Positions 10,172-21,714 of a stretch of DNA of 64,000 nt are shown here, in pieces. The notes under the pieces were generated by a model that saw only the letters and a program-made list of their open reading frames with translations, was not told the DNA's origin and ran no database searches. Source of the DNA: Byssothecium circinans. Lineage: Eukaryota; Ascomycota; Dothideomycetes; Pleosporales; Massarinaceae. The stretch lies in NCBI GenBank assembly GCA_010015675.1, contig ML976978.1:433669-497668 (forward strand), written 5' to 3'. Both the position numbers and the translations under genes were made by a program. Positions within the stretch are counted from its first letter, which is position 1. Every line of letters begins with the position of its first letter.

Positions 10172-13100
10172 TCATGTCTGAGGCGACTCCGCCTTTTCGT
10201 TGATAGTTGGTGATTGTGACTCTGCTCCGCGTGCGGGAGAGTCTTCTTCTTCTCCCTCGTCTTCATCGTCTGTGCTCGTTTTCGTTTTCTCTGCCACCTG
10301 TTCTGCTTCCCTGTCCAGCACTGGAGAGGCCAGTCCGGTTGATATACCGCCCTCACTGTTCTCTCTCATACGAAAAGCAACAGTGGCGGCAATCTTCTCA
10401 TCAAGCGTGCTTAGCAATCTCTCCGAGTATTGATCCAGCAGCTTCTGCATGGCCGTTTCGTTGAAAACTCCATTCGACTTTGCTTTCTCACCGACCGCGC
10501 GCGTCGTCAGAGCGAGCTCGCGCTCTACCTCCCGGACAAGATCAGCGCTCAAGGCGTCACTGCTATTGGCTAAGCGCTTTCGGTAGGATCGTAGTGTGCG
10601 GTTGAGAGACTCAGTCAGCGCACCAAGGCTTCCAAACTCGTTCACTGGTGCCTTGCTGCGAAGCCGAACATCTACCGACGACCGTCGCTTCGTGGGCTGC
10701 CGATTTCGTGGGCTCGGAGGCGATGGTGATCGGGTGCGATTCGACCGTCGCAATGTGGACTGGCTCGAGGAGTTTGTAAGTCGATCGCGGGGCAAGCAAG
10801 GGCTAGGCATAGGTGAAGGCGCGAGCTTTGGTGTAGAAGCTAGAGAGAACTTCGATACCCTCTTGCGCAGCTTCGGCGAACGATTTCCTGTTGGTGTTGA
10901 CTGCTCGTCTTCGGGGGAGCGCTGAAATTTTGCAAGCTCGGATTGAGAGAATACACGCCGTAGTGGCGGCTTGCTGGCTAGCAAAGATTGATTCGCAGGC
11001 GTATTTGGCCCAAGAACATCTACAGATGCCGACGCATCACGTCGGTGGGATTGCAATAGAAGCCCCCATATGAAAATGGTACCGTCGACCGCAACCGTTA
11101 CCAAGGACTTTTCCATAGCATCGTCGTCCGGTCCGGCGCTTTGGACGAGGGCAATATCTGTTACGCCTTCTGTATGTCCCCAATCACGCGCTAGTAAGGT
11201 GCCACTTTCTTCATAAAGTCGAATGGATTTATCTGTGCTGGATACGCCGGCTATGAGCGGCGATCCCCACGTTCTCGGGATGTGGACAAGGGACGAGAGG
11301 ACAACGGCATCGCCTCCATCCGTGTCTGATGCTCGGAAGCTGCTGAAGCCTTGGCCGTTGCGTAAGTCGTATTTGTGTACCTGTCTGTCGATTGTTGAGA
11401 CTAGGAGGACATCATCTTGATCGACATCCCAAGTCATAGAGACCGGTGTTGCCTTGAGAATGACTGTACGTAGGATGATGAATGCCTTCTCGGCTTCAAG
11501 AGAGGCTAAGTTGAAGCACATAGTTAGCAAGCTGATCCAATGGACTGTGAGGGGCCTTCATTGAAGACAGAAATAGTAGGCTCGGCGAGATACACGCATC
11601 CAACTTGGGTGTTACGTACCTAATTCACGGACAACAATACTGCGGTCTGAACTCATCGAAACAAGACGGTCGCCGCTACGGGAGAAGGCTACTCCAGTCA
11701 CTGCTCCAACATGCTCATCAAGAGTTTGCATTAGGACCCAGGCTTCAGCCTTTCGCTGGAAAACTTGAAGCATGCGATCTCTCGCGCTAGAAGCGATGTA
11801 TGCCGTCCCCTTGTCTTCGAAGATAGCCACGCCGGTGATCTCGCCTGCGTGGGCTTTGAATTCAAACGCAGTAGTTTTGGATTCATAATTGAAGATTCTG
11901 GTGGATTATTAGCATGCAAGTGAATGCAAAATGCGTATTCATGTGTCAACAGTCTGGCAACGCTTTACAAAGTACAAATGAGCAATGATGAGATGACGGC
12001 GTACATACCGAAGAATACCGTATTTGTCGCCAGCAACCAAGAAACTGGCATCCTTGGAGGCGCGAAAAGTCTTTAGCTCATTGATCTCGGCGTCCACCCC
12101 TTCGAGTTGTTCAAGCGGTACCTGCATGGAGTCCTTGCAAACTCCATCGTGGCTCCAGAACAACACAGAGCCTCCAGCAGCCCAAGTACAGAAAGAAGCA
12201 TTTGCAAGGTTCGACTTGTCCAGCGTAGTGACTCCAAGCACGGGACTACCATGTGCCGGTAATTCCTGGATAACGGGGCCTACGAGACTCTCATCGTCTG
12301 GGGAGCAGAATTGCGAAAGACGAACTGCATGTTGTGAGTCCACGGTGATAACGTAGTCAGTTAGACAGGCAACGGCTTCGATTTTGATAGAGTCCGCGCT
12401 TAGGGTGACAGTTGAACCCATTCTGGATGTAGGCGAAGGAGGTGGTGTTAGTGACTCGATCGTCTCGTTGATGTTTAGTGTTTTAAGGCCTCCTTGACTA
12501 CTGGCTAAATGGAGGCGTCCATTGGAGTCAACTGCCAGGCTGGTCACTGGAAACCCGGCTTCGGCGCTGGAATCGAAATGCGAGATTAGCAAAGTCGGAC
12601 AAAAAGGGGCGCCCGGTCCATCTGTGGGGCACAACTATACGACAGAATACATACATCTTGGAAAACCGTTGTGTCCCGTCACTGTCATCGATAAGACACA
12701 GATGGCCTCTGTCGGAAGCTAGGATGGCTTTGGAAGTAGCGACAGCTACCACACTCGTAAAGTTGGCATCCAGGAGGCTTTCCAGGAGACAATTTCGACC
12801 GGGTAATGTCCTGTGCGTACTGCTTGAAGGAAAGGACACCTCGCTCTGTCGCGCCTTGGCGGGTCGTTGCATCGAGTTGGCATCTTCTATCCGCCAGACT
12901 TTTACGTGTCGCGTGCCGACGCTACTGCTGGTCAGTCCCCGATGCCTGAACCAGAAACGATGATGCTCACGTTATGAGATTGTTGCCCATCCATGCTATT
13001 CGATTGATATTGCTTGTGCACTTGTTGCTCGCATACAACGTAGCAGCGCCCGTTCGCGCATTGATACTCCATACATAAAGAAAGCCGTCGTTAGCATTCC

Positions 13101-13841
13101 CCAAACTAGCCAGGTATTGGGAATCAGGCGAGAAGGCAACACATTTGACGCCGAAAGTGTGGTCGCTGATGGCGGTCAGGGGCGTGTCCGAAGGGGCATC
13201 AAACGAGGTCGAGAAGACCAGCACGCGCGGCTTGTATCCCGTCTGTTCTTGTTAGCGCAACGTACATGGCAAGACGGAGAAGGGAGATGTCCGACCTCGC
13301 CGACTGCCAGGAACTTCCCATCCGCACTGAACGAGACGCAAGTGGCCGCCTTTATCCTTTCCCGAGTGGACCACACCCTGCTGCCCGGTGAATCGCCCCG
13401 ATCATTTGCAGGGGAAGCAAGAGGAGAGCCGCCTATGCCGGCGTCGCGCAACGAGGCAGCTGTGCGGTTCCGGCTCTCGTTTTGCGTGGGCGTTGCGGGA
13501 CCTCCATAGATGGATGCCGACGGGTTGATTGGATTCGTCGTGGGGCGGGCGCGGAAGAAGCGCTGCGAGACGTGGTGCTCATCGTCGACAGTCGCAACCA
13601 CGGCAGCAGCGCCAGCGCAGAAGGCGAAAGAGCGCGCAGAGGAGACACTGTCAAAGGCATTGGCGGAATTGGTCGTGGTGCCAATGACCTGTTTGAGCGC
13701 CAGGCTGGCTTCGGAGCGCTGGGGTTTTGTGGGAGAACGTAGCGGCGTGCTCTTCAGGTAGGGGGACGGCGAGGGTGTGAGTCTGATGGAACCGCCCCAG
13801 GCAGGACTCATCACCCTGGGGTTCGACGGCGTAAGAGACAT
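10172..13841 (-). CDS. MABP1/WDR62-like WD40 repeat protein
   Basis: Six exons join in frame: 13841-13296, 13242-12971, 12927-12655, 12566-12009, 11897-11620 and 11505-10172, giving 904 residues. A proline/serine-rich N-terminus (about 1-165) precedes many WD40 repeats, e.g. CVSFSADGKFLAVGETGYKP, VKCVAFSPDSQYLASLGN, TGVAFSRSGDRLVSMSSD and VTVAVDGTIFIWGLL. After about residue 600 comes a Ser/Arg-rich low-complexity stretch, then a C-terminal helical segment. The FLAVGETGYKPRVLVF block resembles the MAPKBP1/WDR62 family, scaffolds linked to JNK signalling and spindle poles in animals; function in fungi is little known. The first intron has an unusual donor (GTCGGA), but its removal restores the conserved FLAVGETGYKP segment. 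Confidence 0.82.
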
Positions 13842-14398
13842 ATTGATAGAGGGCGGAGTCTGGCTGTGAGGCTCATTCTAGCCAGAGATGAGAGTGGACG
13901 GGGGTTGCGACTGCCCGAGTGCGTGGTCTCGTTGGTGTAGAGATGGGGAATGCCGCACGTTCAGTGTGCTATATCATGGCAATTGGAGTCCATTGAGTGG
14001 AGAGGCGCCTCAAGGATCAAGGTGAGGGCGAGGGTGAGGCATGACGCAACGCGCAGCTTCACGGCGCGTTTGTCATGGCCTTCATGCGAGGGAAATCGCC
14101 AGCCGCATCTTGGGCCGTCTGTTTTCTCTCATCAACACACGGACGCCGCAATGCGGGCGATCACTGCATGAACAAGGTCCCCCCTGTCTCCCGAAGCGGG
14201 CGCTAATCCCTCCCCGTCGCCTAACTTTACTCTCTCTGCAGAAAGATAAACCGGATGGATAATTAGATATCAGACAAAGGCAGGATAGGTTGATCTATTA
14301 TTGAAAATTACCTATTAAGCGGTCCATGCCTAGGCTAGTAATACAGCAGCCTCCGTCCGACCGTCCAACCCATAACAATCCTGCTTCCATCCAGGCCC
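13842..14398. other. Intergenic: MFS gene 3' flank and WD40 gene promoter
   Basis: A 557-base spacer between two minus-strand genes. No supported gene or repeat. Confidence 0.6.
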
Positions 14399-16227
14399 TT
14401 ATCGCTTCCACGCCCATCCAGTCTGTCTTGCGTCGAGGATGCGAACACCCGCAAGACATGCGACTCCAATCGTCAGCAATGCCCCATTGTAGACAATCGG
14501 TCTCGTAAAGTCCTCCGGGCTCAACTCATCGTCTGTGCCCGACGCTACAAGCGCGCCAGCGAGCGGAACGCCGAGGACATAACCGGCGCCCCTGATCGAT
14601 GCCGTTGCTCCGTTGATCGAGTAGTAATCTTCATTTCCGAACAGCTTTTTCTGGAGCGAGTTGATCACCGTGTTATATGTACCATTAACAAGGCCGTAGG
14701 TAACACTGAAGGCAATCCAGAGGGCTTTGCTGTTCGTGTGTGCGGCCGAAAGCCAGAGTCCCCAGGTCCCCATGCCATAAACCACCATCGCGATTAAAAG
14801 CATGTTGAGTTGACCGGTATTATCCACCATCCATCCAATTCCCAAGCGCGCCAGCAATCCGACCGCGTTCATGCATGCGAGCAGAAGGGATCCTTGGGTT
14901 TTGGTGAACCCGAGGGTCGCGCTGAAATCGGGACCAAAGGTCATGGGGTTTGCGAGCGTGAGCGGATGGATGAAGCTCACGATGAACAGGAGCGTAAATA
15001 TCGGCTTCCTAAAGATTGACCAGGGGACCATATTTGTATTCCGACGTTCATATTTGCGCGGCGGCTGGGCGAGGAGACTAACGAGGGTTCCGAGCGCAGC
15101 GCTGATGGAGGCCAGAACACCAAGGGTAGCTCGGGATCCTATAGCGTCGAGCAGTTCTGGTATTGATATTGAGAGTGCTACGCCCCCAGCCGAAGCACCT
15201 TTGCATGGTCAGCGGACGGAAAAGCATATTGACCGAAATGGGAAGACGTACTGGCTAGAGATATACCTTGAGCTAGACCAACACGTCGTCCAAAAAAGTC
15301 GGCAAGTATGGGCTGTAGCGTAGAGATAAAGATGCCAGCCCCAAGGCCGACCATCAAACCCTGAGTGAGGAGAAGGATCCACAACTATTACAAAGTCAGT
15401 CTGTTCACAGAAGAGGAAATTCAATCAAGCCATGAGCAGCAATATACGACTCCCCAAACCTCAAGCTTTGAGAGATGAAGTTGAGGAGGTGTGGTATGTG
15501 GGGATTGATGACTGACCTGCGTACTCGTAGCTGCCACTCCAAAACCCACCGAGATCAGGATGGTTCCGACAGCACACAGCATTTTGATGTGTCCGCCGAG
15601 AAGGGGTAGATAGGGCATCCAAAGCAGACTGAAAACCGACATAATTCCACCATTCCCCAGTGACCCGACGGTCGCAATACGCGCTCTAAATGTTATATCG
15701 GCAGCGCGGACAACTCCGTCTTTTACTGCCGCAGCGCTGCCATAATGCCGTTGGAAGATGCCGAAACTTTGCGTCAGTCCTAGGATAATGAATATGCGTT
15801 CAGTACAGATGAAGAAGCCTTTTAACTTGCCGATAACCCAAAAATTGGCGATCGACGCAGCTACTAGCGATCGAACCTGCTGTTGTCGGGTGATTTTCTG
15901 ACCGCAGTTCCCCTTGTTTTGCCTGTCCTCGGACTGATCATCTTTCATCCACAGATCCGTCGAGCTCTTCCGGGAACTATCCGCAGATTCAGCGCCTGGA
16001 GATCTTGGCTGGTGGAGTGTGCCTGCTGCTTGCGTTGTGAGTGAATGTCCTAAGTGGAAGGGGCGAGAGTGTGTCCACGGACCAACCTCCTCCAGATGTT
16101 TCACTGCTTCCATAGCTTGAGCGGTTAATATGGAGCGAACGCGGAACAGGATTGATCGTATGCTTGGGGGCTTCGGCCGGTCCGTGGAGTGATTGACCAC
16201 CGTCTCCTTTATCAATAAGGCTGACAT
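14399..16227 (-). CDS. MFS transporter, monocarboxylate-permease (MCT/MCH) type
   Basis: Four exons, 16227-15831, 15779-15517, 15384-15267 and 15198-14399, give 525 residues with about 12 hydrophobic segments. Signature pieces are ANFWVIGLTQSFGIFQ in TM1, QGLMVGLGAGIFISTLQPIL with FGRRVGLAQG (TM4-5 region), and LLARLGIGWMVDN in the second half. The family moves monocarboxylates or related small organic acids, or riboflavin, across the plasma membrane; the substrate here is unknown. Intron 1 (15830-15780) is only 51 bases, has a GC donor (GCAAGT) and is a multiple of three without a stop. Its removal is preferred because it restores a continuous TM1. The hydrophilic N-terminus of about 120 residues is long, so a downstream ATG could be the true start. 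Confidence 0.85.
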
Positions 16228-17057
16228 GGGTTGATAGAGGGCTGCATAATGGTGTTGTAGTCAAACATGTGTACTGGAGAGGCACTTTTGTCTACAAGGC
16301 CGTAGCCCATGTCTATGACCCGTTCGTGCAGTATTGCCATGACACCACCATTGCTCTTGCCTGTTCACCTACCAGTGAGCAGCTACTGGTGGTTGACCGA
16401 AATGGCGAGACCTATGGAGCAAGTGCATCGTCGTGAATCCAGTCAAGGCTGGGGGACCAGACTTTGCGAGCAAGAACCATGGCGTTGGAAGAGTGGGTAT
16501 GGTAGGCTGCTCCGCTTGCTTGCGTAGCCCACATCAGGTTCGATGATTCGATGGATTCCAGCTCGAATAGATGCAGACAGACTGTGAACGTTATGGTGGG
16601 AGTGGCGAGTGAAGAATAACGTTGAAAGTAATGTCGACTGGCAGGCATGTGAGGATGGATGGGAAGGGAAGGGAAGGGAAGGCTTCACGACGAAAGCCTT
16701 TTGAATCATGATTGTGCTTCCGAATACAGCTACCAATTTAGGTCACCGTTCTTGATCTATATAGCAGACGTGGATTACGAAGGCGAGAAACGACTCCTGG
16801 GGTGCTCATTCGGGTCAGCCCATACCAATTCCGGTTGTAGCAGAGGTGATCCCTGGGCACCTATGTCAACTGGTCGTAGTCGGTACGGAGAGAGAGCAAC
16901 TAGCCCAGATGGAGCGTAGCGCGCGCAGGGATCGTCAGCGGCTATCTGAATGTTGTGCAGTTTCGACATGCAGTGTTTTTTCTGCATCCGAGCCTCTGTT
17001 CGACCACCAACAGCCTGCAATCATATTTTGTAGGCATCCACATCTCCACCGATCCGT
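16228..17057. other. Divergent intergenic region between MFS and AAA genes
   Basis: An 830-base region between divergently transcribed genes, so it should hold both promoters. It contains a short GGGAA tandem run at about 16660-16682. No supported gene. Confidence 0.6.
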
Positions 17058-20000
17058 ATGTACGGAGCACTCCGGCCAGCCCTGCGAGCGCGAAGACCTC
17101 CAGCACGATTCATCCACCGCCGACGCCACCCTTCCGCGCGACGACACTTCCATTCCACACCGAGTCGTGCGGACGACCCCAATACTCCAGCTGGCGCTGA
17201 TGGTAGACCAATTGATACTGGCAAGAATGGTGCGGCAGACAAAAAGAAGGGCGAGACGGCGGCAGCAGCAGCAACGGAGATCCCAGATGGCGGCATAGCA
17301 ACGGAAGATGCAGAGCTTCTCGCCCAGAAGCTACAGCGCGCGAGGGAGATGACTCGTCGGTATTCGTCAGCTTTACGCCGCACCCAGCGTCGGGATAGGG
17401 CCAAAGATCTTCCACCCGTTGTCATACCAGCCGAGTTCCTGAAGAAAAGAGTCTTCCTCCGAGACGATCCCCGCTTGCAGCCACTGAACAATCCCGAATT
17501 CACCCTGTCACTCCGGCGTCGGCATGCAGACGACGCCGCGCAATGCTCCATTCCCATCACCGACCCTTCGATTGGCGTCAAGCTGTTGACACAGTGGATC
17601 TTAACTGCCTGGGACGGTGGTGTGAGCAGGTCACAGAACAGACATGTTGCGCGAAAGCTGGCTGCTGCCTGGGGGCTGGGTCAAGATGAGGAACTGCTAG
17701 ATGCTCTTATGCGCGGTGATGATCTAGGGGCCAGTGCCAAAGCCTTGCGCGGTCGGATACGGGTGTCCCTAGTGGCGGTGAAGGAAGCCCTGGCCGAAAC
17801 GTACCGTCTGATTCACTTCTCCGGGAATGAGCGCTTAATCGCAATGAAGCAACAATGGGAAGCTCACGACAGCGCGCTCGCAGCCTCGATACGCACGTAC
17901 GAAAGATTAGTGGGCTCGCATGATAGGAACAAGGACAGAGCACTTGTATCCCCGTTCGTACTCGCAGAAATCCGGGCGACAATGGCAGCATCGCTTTCCG
18001 TTCTCCAACCCGGTAGCGACACATACCCCTCTGCGCGGACAAATTTGACCTTGCATTCTCCTTTCAGCCATCTGGACAGCACAATCAACCATACAGTCAA
18101 AGCTCTGGCATCGGAGCTCGGAGCAGACGTTGTCGAACTGTCTGCTCAAGATCTCGCCGAAATTGGTGGGGATTATCTAGGGGATGGTCCAGAGCCGTCT
18201 TCGCATTCAATACGATCTCTAGGCTACGAGACCTACAAAATGAGCTCAGATCTCAGCGGCATTGTAGACGAGTTCGGAGATGATGCTGCCGAAGAGGGTG
18301 ACATTACTCCAAGACCAATGGTGTTCCCGTTATCATCAGTTTTCAAAGACCTCACTCAACACCTCAAGGCTTTTACGACTTCAACGGCAGAGCCAGAACC
18401 TCCTTCAAACGAGGGTCAGGGACGTGTACAATCACAAGTTGAACTTCAGCTGGAGGATCTAAAAATCGCGAACTTGTTAGAACATATCATCGGTTCAGTT
18501 GAAACAAAACTATCATCCAGCCACGATACAGTTGACACAAAGGCTAGGCCATCCTTTTCCAATGTCACGACTCCAGAATCATCGTCTCCAAGGTTTTTCG
18601 ACCTTTCGCTGGCACCTACTACAGATATGATCAACCTCGATACCGCTTTGCCCTATAGGGTAGTATCCAAGATTGATTTCTCGCTCAATATCAGCCCACC
18701 ACGAAAGAGGGCGACAACCCCTTCGCGGTCGAAGGTCATCCTGATTCGCGACATTAAGGAACTTAGTGCCACACATTATGGCAGTCGCATCGTTCAGAAA
18801 CTTGAAGAAATTATTCGCAAACGGCGGAATACTGGCGAGAGTATCATGATTGTTGGAACTACTTGCTCTCGAGATCTTGTCCCTGAGCTCTCGGTCGACG
18901 GAGTGCAAGGCCTTCAAGCAGATGGAGAGTCGGCTTTTTTTAGAAACATTGTGGTCCCAGCAGAGAAGATTGAAGCTTCACGTTGCTCTCCGATCTATCC
19001 CACTGAATTGGTCTCCGGAGAAGCGAGAAGTTCTGCTGGCTTAGCGGAGAAGGCAAAGTTCCGTGCCATTAACCTACGACACATCCAGACAATGCTGCAT
19101 TCTCTCGACCCAGTTGCATCACTTGCGATTTCGGACCGCCTAGACGAGAGAAATCTGGAGGATTTACACGTCTCCATACCTCTTTTTCCTAAAATTTTCT
19201 CGACAAAGGTGTTGACACATGATGAGGTGCATAGAATCGCTCTGACTGCTCTTGGTTTGCGCTTTGTGAACCCTTCAACTCAGAGCCTGGCTTGGACACA
19301 TGTCGCGCTTGCAATGGCTCTTCTGAGGGCTAGCGACCAAGTCAAGTTTGAATACATCAAGCGAAAACCCGAAATACTGAAGTCGTTTCGTGGTGAGAAT
19401 GGCTCAGCCGCAAGACTGAAGAAAATCTCCTCTCGCACTAAAACGCGGATTGGGGGTGTGACTCGAGATGACCGAGAACGACAGCTAAAAGTGATCGGGT
19501 TGGACGCGGACCGGTACGAGAAGCGCTTAATGACGGGTATAGTGAATCCTGATCAGATCAAGACTGGTTTTGATCAGGTCCATGTTCCTGCAGAGACGAT
19601 CGAAGCGATTCGGACACTCACATCCTTATCGTTCTTGCGCCCCGATGCCTTCAACTATGGCGTACTAGCAACCGAGAAGATTTCCGGAGCGTTGCTTTAC
19701 GGACCTCCGGGGACGGGCAAAACTTTGCTTGCAAAGGCTGTGGCGAAAGAGAGCGGATGTGCAGTGCTTGAGATATCTGGGAGTCAAATACACGATAAGT
19801 ATGTTGGTGAAGGCGAGAAAAACGTCACCGCCATATTTTCTCTTGCACGGAAGCTATCCCCCTGTGTGGTGTTTCTGGACGAAGCGGATGCCGTCCTTTC
19901 TTCTCGGGATACTGGCCGCGAACGCGCCTCGGCACGCGACATCTTGAACCAGTTCCTCAAGGAATGGGATGGCCTCAGTAACCACTCGGTCTTCGTCATG

Positions 20001-20579
20001 GTCGCCACGAACCGTCCATTCGACCTTGACGATGCTGTCATTCGTCGGCTGCCCAGGCGATTACTCATCGACCTGCCCACTGAAAATGATAGGAAAGAAA
20101 TCCTCAAAATTCATCTCCGCGGCGAGCAACTCGACGATTCTGTTAACGTGGAGGCCCTCGCCAAGCAAACGCCTTTCTACAGTGGCTCCGACCTCAAAAA
20201 CGTCGCCGTTGCTGCAGCACTAGCATGCGTGAAGGAAGAAAATGTAGCCGCCATTGCCGCCAGAACTGCATCCAGATCGACAGAATCACCCGACTTTTCA
20301 AACTTGGTTCCGCCAGTACCGTCATCGCAAACCACTTCCCTTCACCTCCTCCAAGGAACGGACTACAAGTTCCCTGACAAACGCACGCTACACGCTCGAC
20401 ATTTCGACATGGCGCTCCAGGAGATCAGCGCGAGTATCTCGGAGGACATGAGTAGCTTAAATGCGATCAAAAAGTTCGATGAAAAGTACGGAGATAAGAA
20501 GGGCAAGAAGAAAAAGACTGTGTTTGGAATTGGGTTGGGGACTGAAGTTAGTGAGAATGTAGCAAGGGTGAGACCTTGA
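17058..20579 (+). CDS. AAA-family ATPase, probably mitochondrial
   Basis: A single-exon gene of 1173 residues. The first 45 residues are rich in Arg/Ala/Ser with almost no acidic residues (MYGALRPALRARRPPARFIH), a typical mitochondrial presequence. A long, poorly conserved central region follows. The C-terminal AAA module has Walker A GPPGTGKT (about 882-889), Walker B VVFLDEAD (about 937-944), sensor-1 MVATNRPFDLDDA and the arginine pair VIRRLPRR. The ATPase core resembles the Msp1/ATAD1 class, which extracts or remodels proteins at mitochondria, but this protein is far larger and its N-terminal two thirds is unlike Msp1. It ends in a lysine-rich segment. A role in mitochondrial protein quality control is inference. 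Confidence 0.88.
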   Translation: MYGALRPALRARRPPARFIHRRRHPSARRHFHSTPSRADDPNTPAGADGRPIDTGKNGAADKKKGETAAAAATEIPDGGIATEDAELLAQKLQRAREMTRRYSSALRRTQRRDRAKDLPPVVIPAEFLKKRVFLRDDPRLQPLNNPEFTLSLRRRHADDAAQCSIPITDPSIGVKLLTQWILTAWDGGVSRSQNRHVARKLAAAWGLGQDEELLDALMRGDDLGASAKALRGRIRVSLVAVKEALAETYRLIHFSGNERLIAMKQQWEAHDSALAASIRTYERLVGSHDRNKDRALVSPFVLAEIRATMAASLSVLQPGSDTYPSARTNLTLHSPFSHLDSTINHTVKALASELGADVVELSAQDLAEIGGDYLGDGPEPSSHSIRSLGYETYKMSSDLSGIVDEFGDDAAEEGDITPRPMVFPLSSVFKDLTQHLKAFTTSTAEPEPPSNEGQGRVQSQVELQLEDLKIANLLEHIIGSVETKLSSSHDTVDTKARPSFSNVTTPESSSPRFFDLSLAPTTDMINLDTALPYRVVSKIDFSLNISPPRKRATTPSRSKVILIRDIKELSATHYGSRIVQKLEEIIRKRRNTGESIMIVGTTCSRDLVPELSVDGVQGLQADGESAFFRNIVVPAEKIEASRCSPIYPTELVSGEARSSAGLAEKAKFRAINLRHIQTMLHSLDPVASLAISDRLDERNLEDLHVSIPLFPKIFSTKVLTHDEVHRIALTALGLRFVNPSTQSLAWTHVALAMALLRASDQVKFEYIKRKPEILKSFRGENGSAARLKKISSRTKTRIGGVTRDDRERQLKVIGLDADRYEKRLMTGIVNPDQIKTGFDQVHVPAETIEAIRTLTSLSFLRPDAFNYGVLATEKISGALLYGPPGTGKTLLAKAVAKESGCAVLEISGSQIHDKYVGEGEKNVTAIFSLARKLSPCVVFLDEADAVLSSRDTGRERASARDILNQFLKEWDGLSNHSVFVMVATNRPFDLDDAVIRRLPRRLLIDLPTENDRKEILKIHLRGEQLDDSVNVEALAKQTPFYSGSDLKNVAVAAALACVKEENVAAIAARTASRSTESPDFSNLVPPVPSSQTTSLHLLQGTDYKFPDKRTLHARHFDMALQEISASISEDMSSLNAIKKFDEKYGDKKGKKKKTVFGIGLGTEVSENVARVRP

Positions 20580-21255
20580 TAGTCCTCTGTATCGTCGGAT
20601 TTCAAGACATCAGTCAGTTACATGGAATGTTTAAATATGGGATGGCTTGGCATGTTGACCGTAGGCTTAATGGTGGTAGTGTATATGTGTATTATAGATT
20701 ATTTATCAGGTTTTGAGGAGTGAATGAAGAAGGCTGCTTTTAATAGAAAGAGATGACAACCAAAGGTCTGCGTCGTGCTTCAGGGTGTCCGAGCTGGTGG
20801 GCAGACCCCCAATGGCCCCACAGGTGGACCAATGAGTGTCTTGATCATTGATATATCCTCAACCGTACTTGGGTATGGACATGTGTGCTTGCGCCTCGCC
20901 CAATGATTACTTTGTTGGAACACTAATGGGGGAAATCTTCAGTTAAATATTCAGTCCTGCCCTCTTCCGCCCACATCACCACAATTCCACTTTCTCCTCT
21001 GCGTTGACACCAGCTCTCACGATACCCACTCTCGCAGACAAAACTACACTACTGTCGGATGAAACCAACCAGCCTCTACAGCTCACACTACAGAGAACCG
21101 CACTAAAATTTCGACTTCCGCTTCGGAAGTTCGAACGCATCGTATGTTCTCACTTCTTCAGCGTCATATTCAACGCGCAACATGCTAACCCACATCAGTA
21201 CCAGCACCAGCTGACGACACCACCGCCAAACAACCCACTCGACACGAACCGAAAA
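20580..21255. other. Intergenic with a probable 5' UTR intron
   Basis: This region holds the 3' flank of the AAA gene and the leader of the gene starting at 21256. Bases 21142-21198 look like a 57-base intron (GTATGT donor, GCTAAC branch point, CATCAG acceptor) within the 5' UTR. There is no in-frame ATG upstream of 21256. Confidence 0.55.
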
Positions 21256-21714
21256 ATGTCAGGCCTCGCACGCCTAGCCTTCCACCGAACCCTCTCCTCA
21301 GCATCCGTCGACTCCATCATGCCGCCCTCGACAGAGCCCCCCATCGCATCCAAATTCGTCACCAAGCCGCTCCAGAACCAGCGTCTGCCTCGGAGCTCAA
21401 GAACTGATCCCCTACATCGCACGCACGGCACAAAGCCAGCGGACAAGAATAGCAACGATGCCGATGCCGATGCCACGGGTGAAGAAGACGCAAAAGAGAT
21501 CATCACGCCACTCACGAAATCTGAGAAGATTGACATTATCAAGGAAGAGATGCGCAAGCTGGACGAGCGGTATGAGCAGACGATTGTAGCGAAGGAGGAG
21601 GAGTTGAAGAGGGATATCGGGGCGAGGATGAGAGAGTTGAGGGCGTTGAGGAAGGAGAAGAAGAGGGATATGGAGGAGCTTATGGGGAGATTGGCGGCGG
21701 AGTTGCGGTTGTGA
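21256..21714 (+). CDS. Small coiled-coil protein of unknown function
   Basis: Encodes 152 residues. The ATG at 21256 (GAAAAATGTC) is the first ATG of a longer open frame, and a probable 5' UTR intron ends at 21198. The N-terminal half is Ser/Pro-rich and basic (MSGLARLAFHRTLSSASVDS) and could be a mitochondrial presequence. The C-terminal 75 residues form a highly charged helix starting at about LTKSEKIDIIKEEMRKLDER and running to the end, likely a coiled coil. I do not recognise the family. A small coiled-coil regulator is one possibility, without direct support. Confidence 0.6.
   Translation: MSGLARLAFHRTLSSASVDSIMPPSTEPPIASKFVTKPLQNQRLPRSSRTDPLHRTHGTKPADKNSNDADADATGEEDAKEIITPLTKSEKIDIIKEEMRKLDERYEQTIVAKEEELKRDIGARMRELRALRKEKKRDMEELMGRLAAELRL

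Noticed and set aside
21004..21255. N-terminal extension of the 21256 gene from a TTG
   Set aside because: There is no ATG in this part, and a good intron (21142-21198) marks it as 5' UTR.
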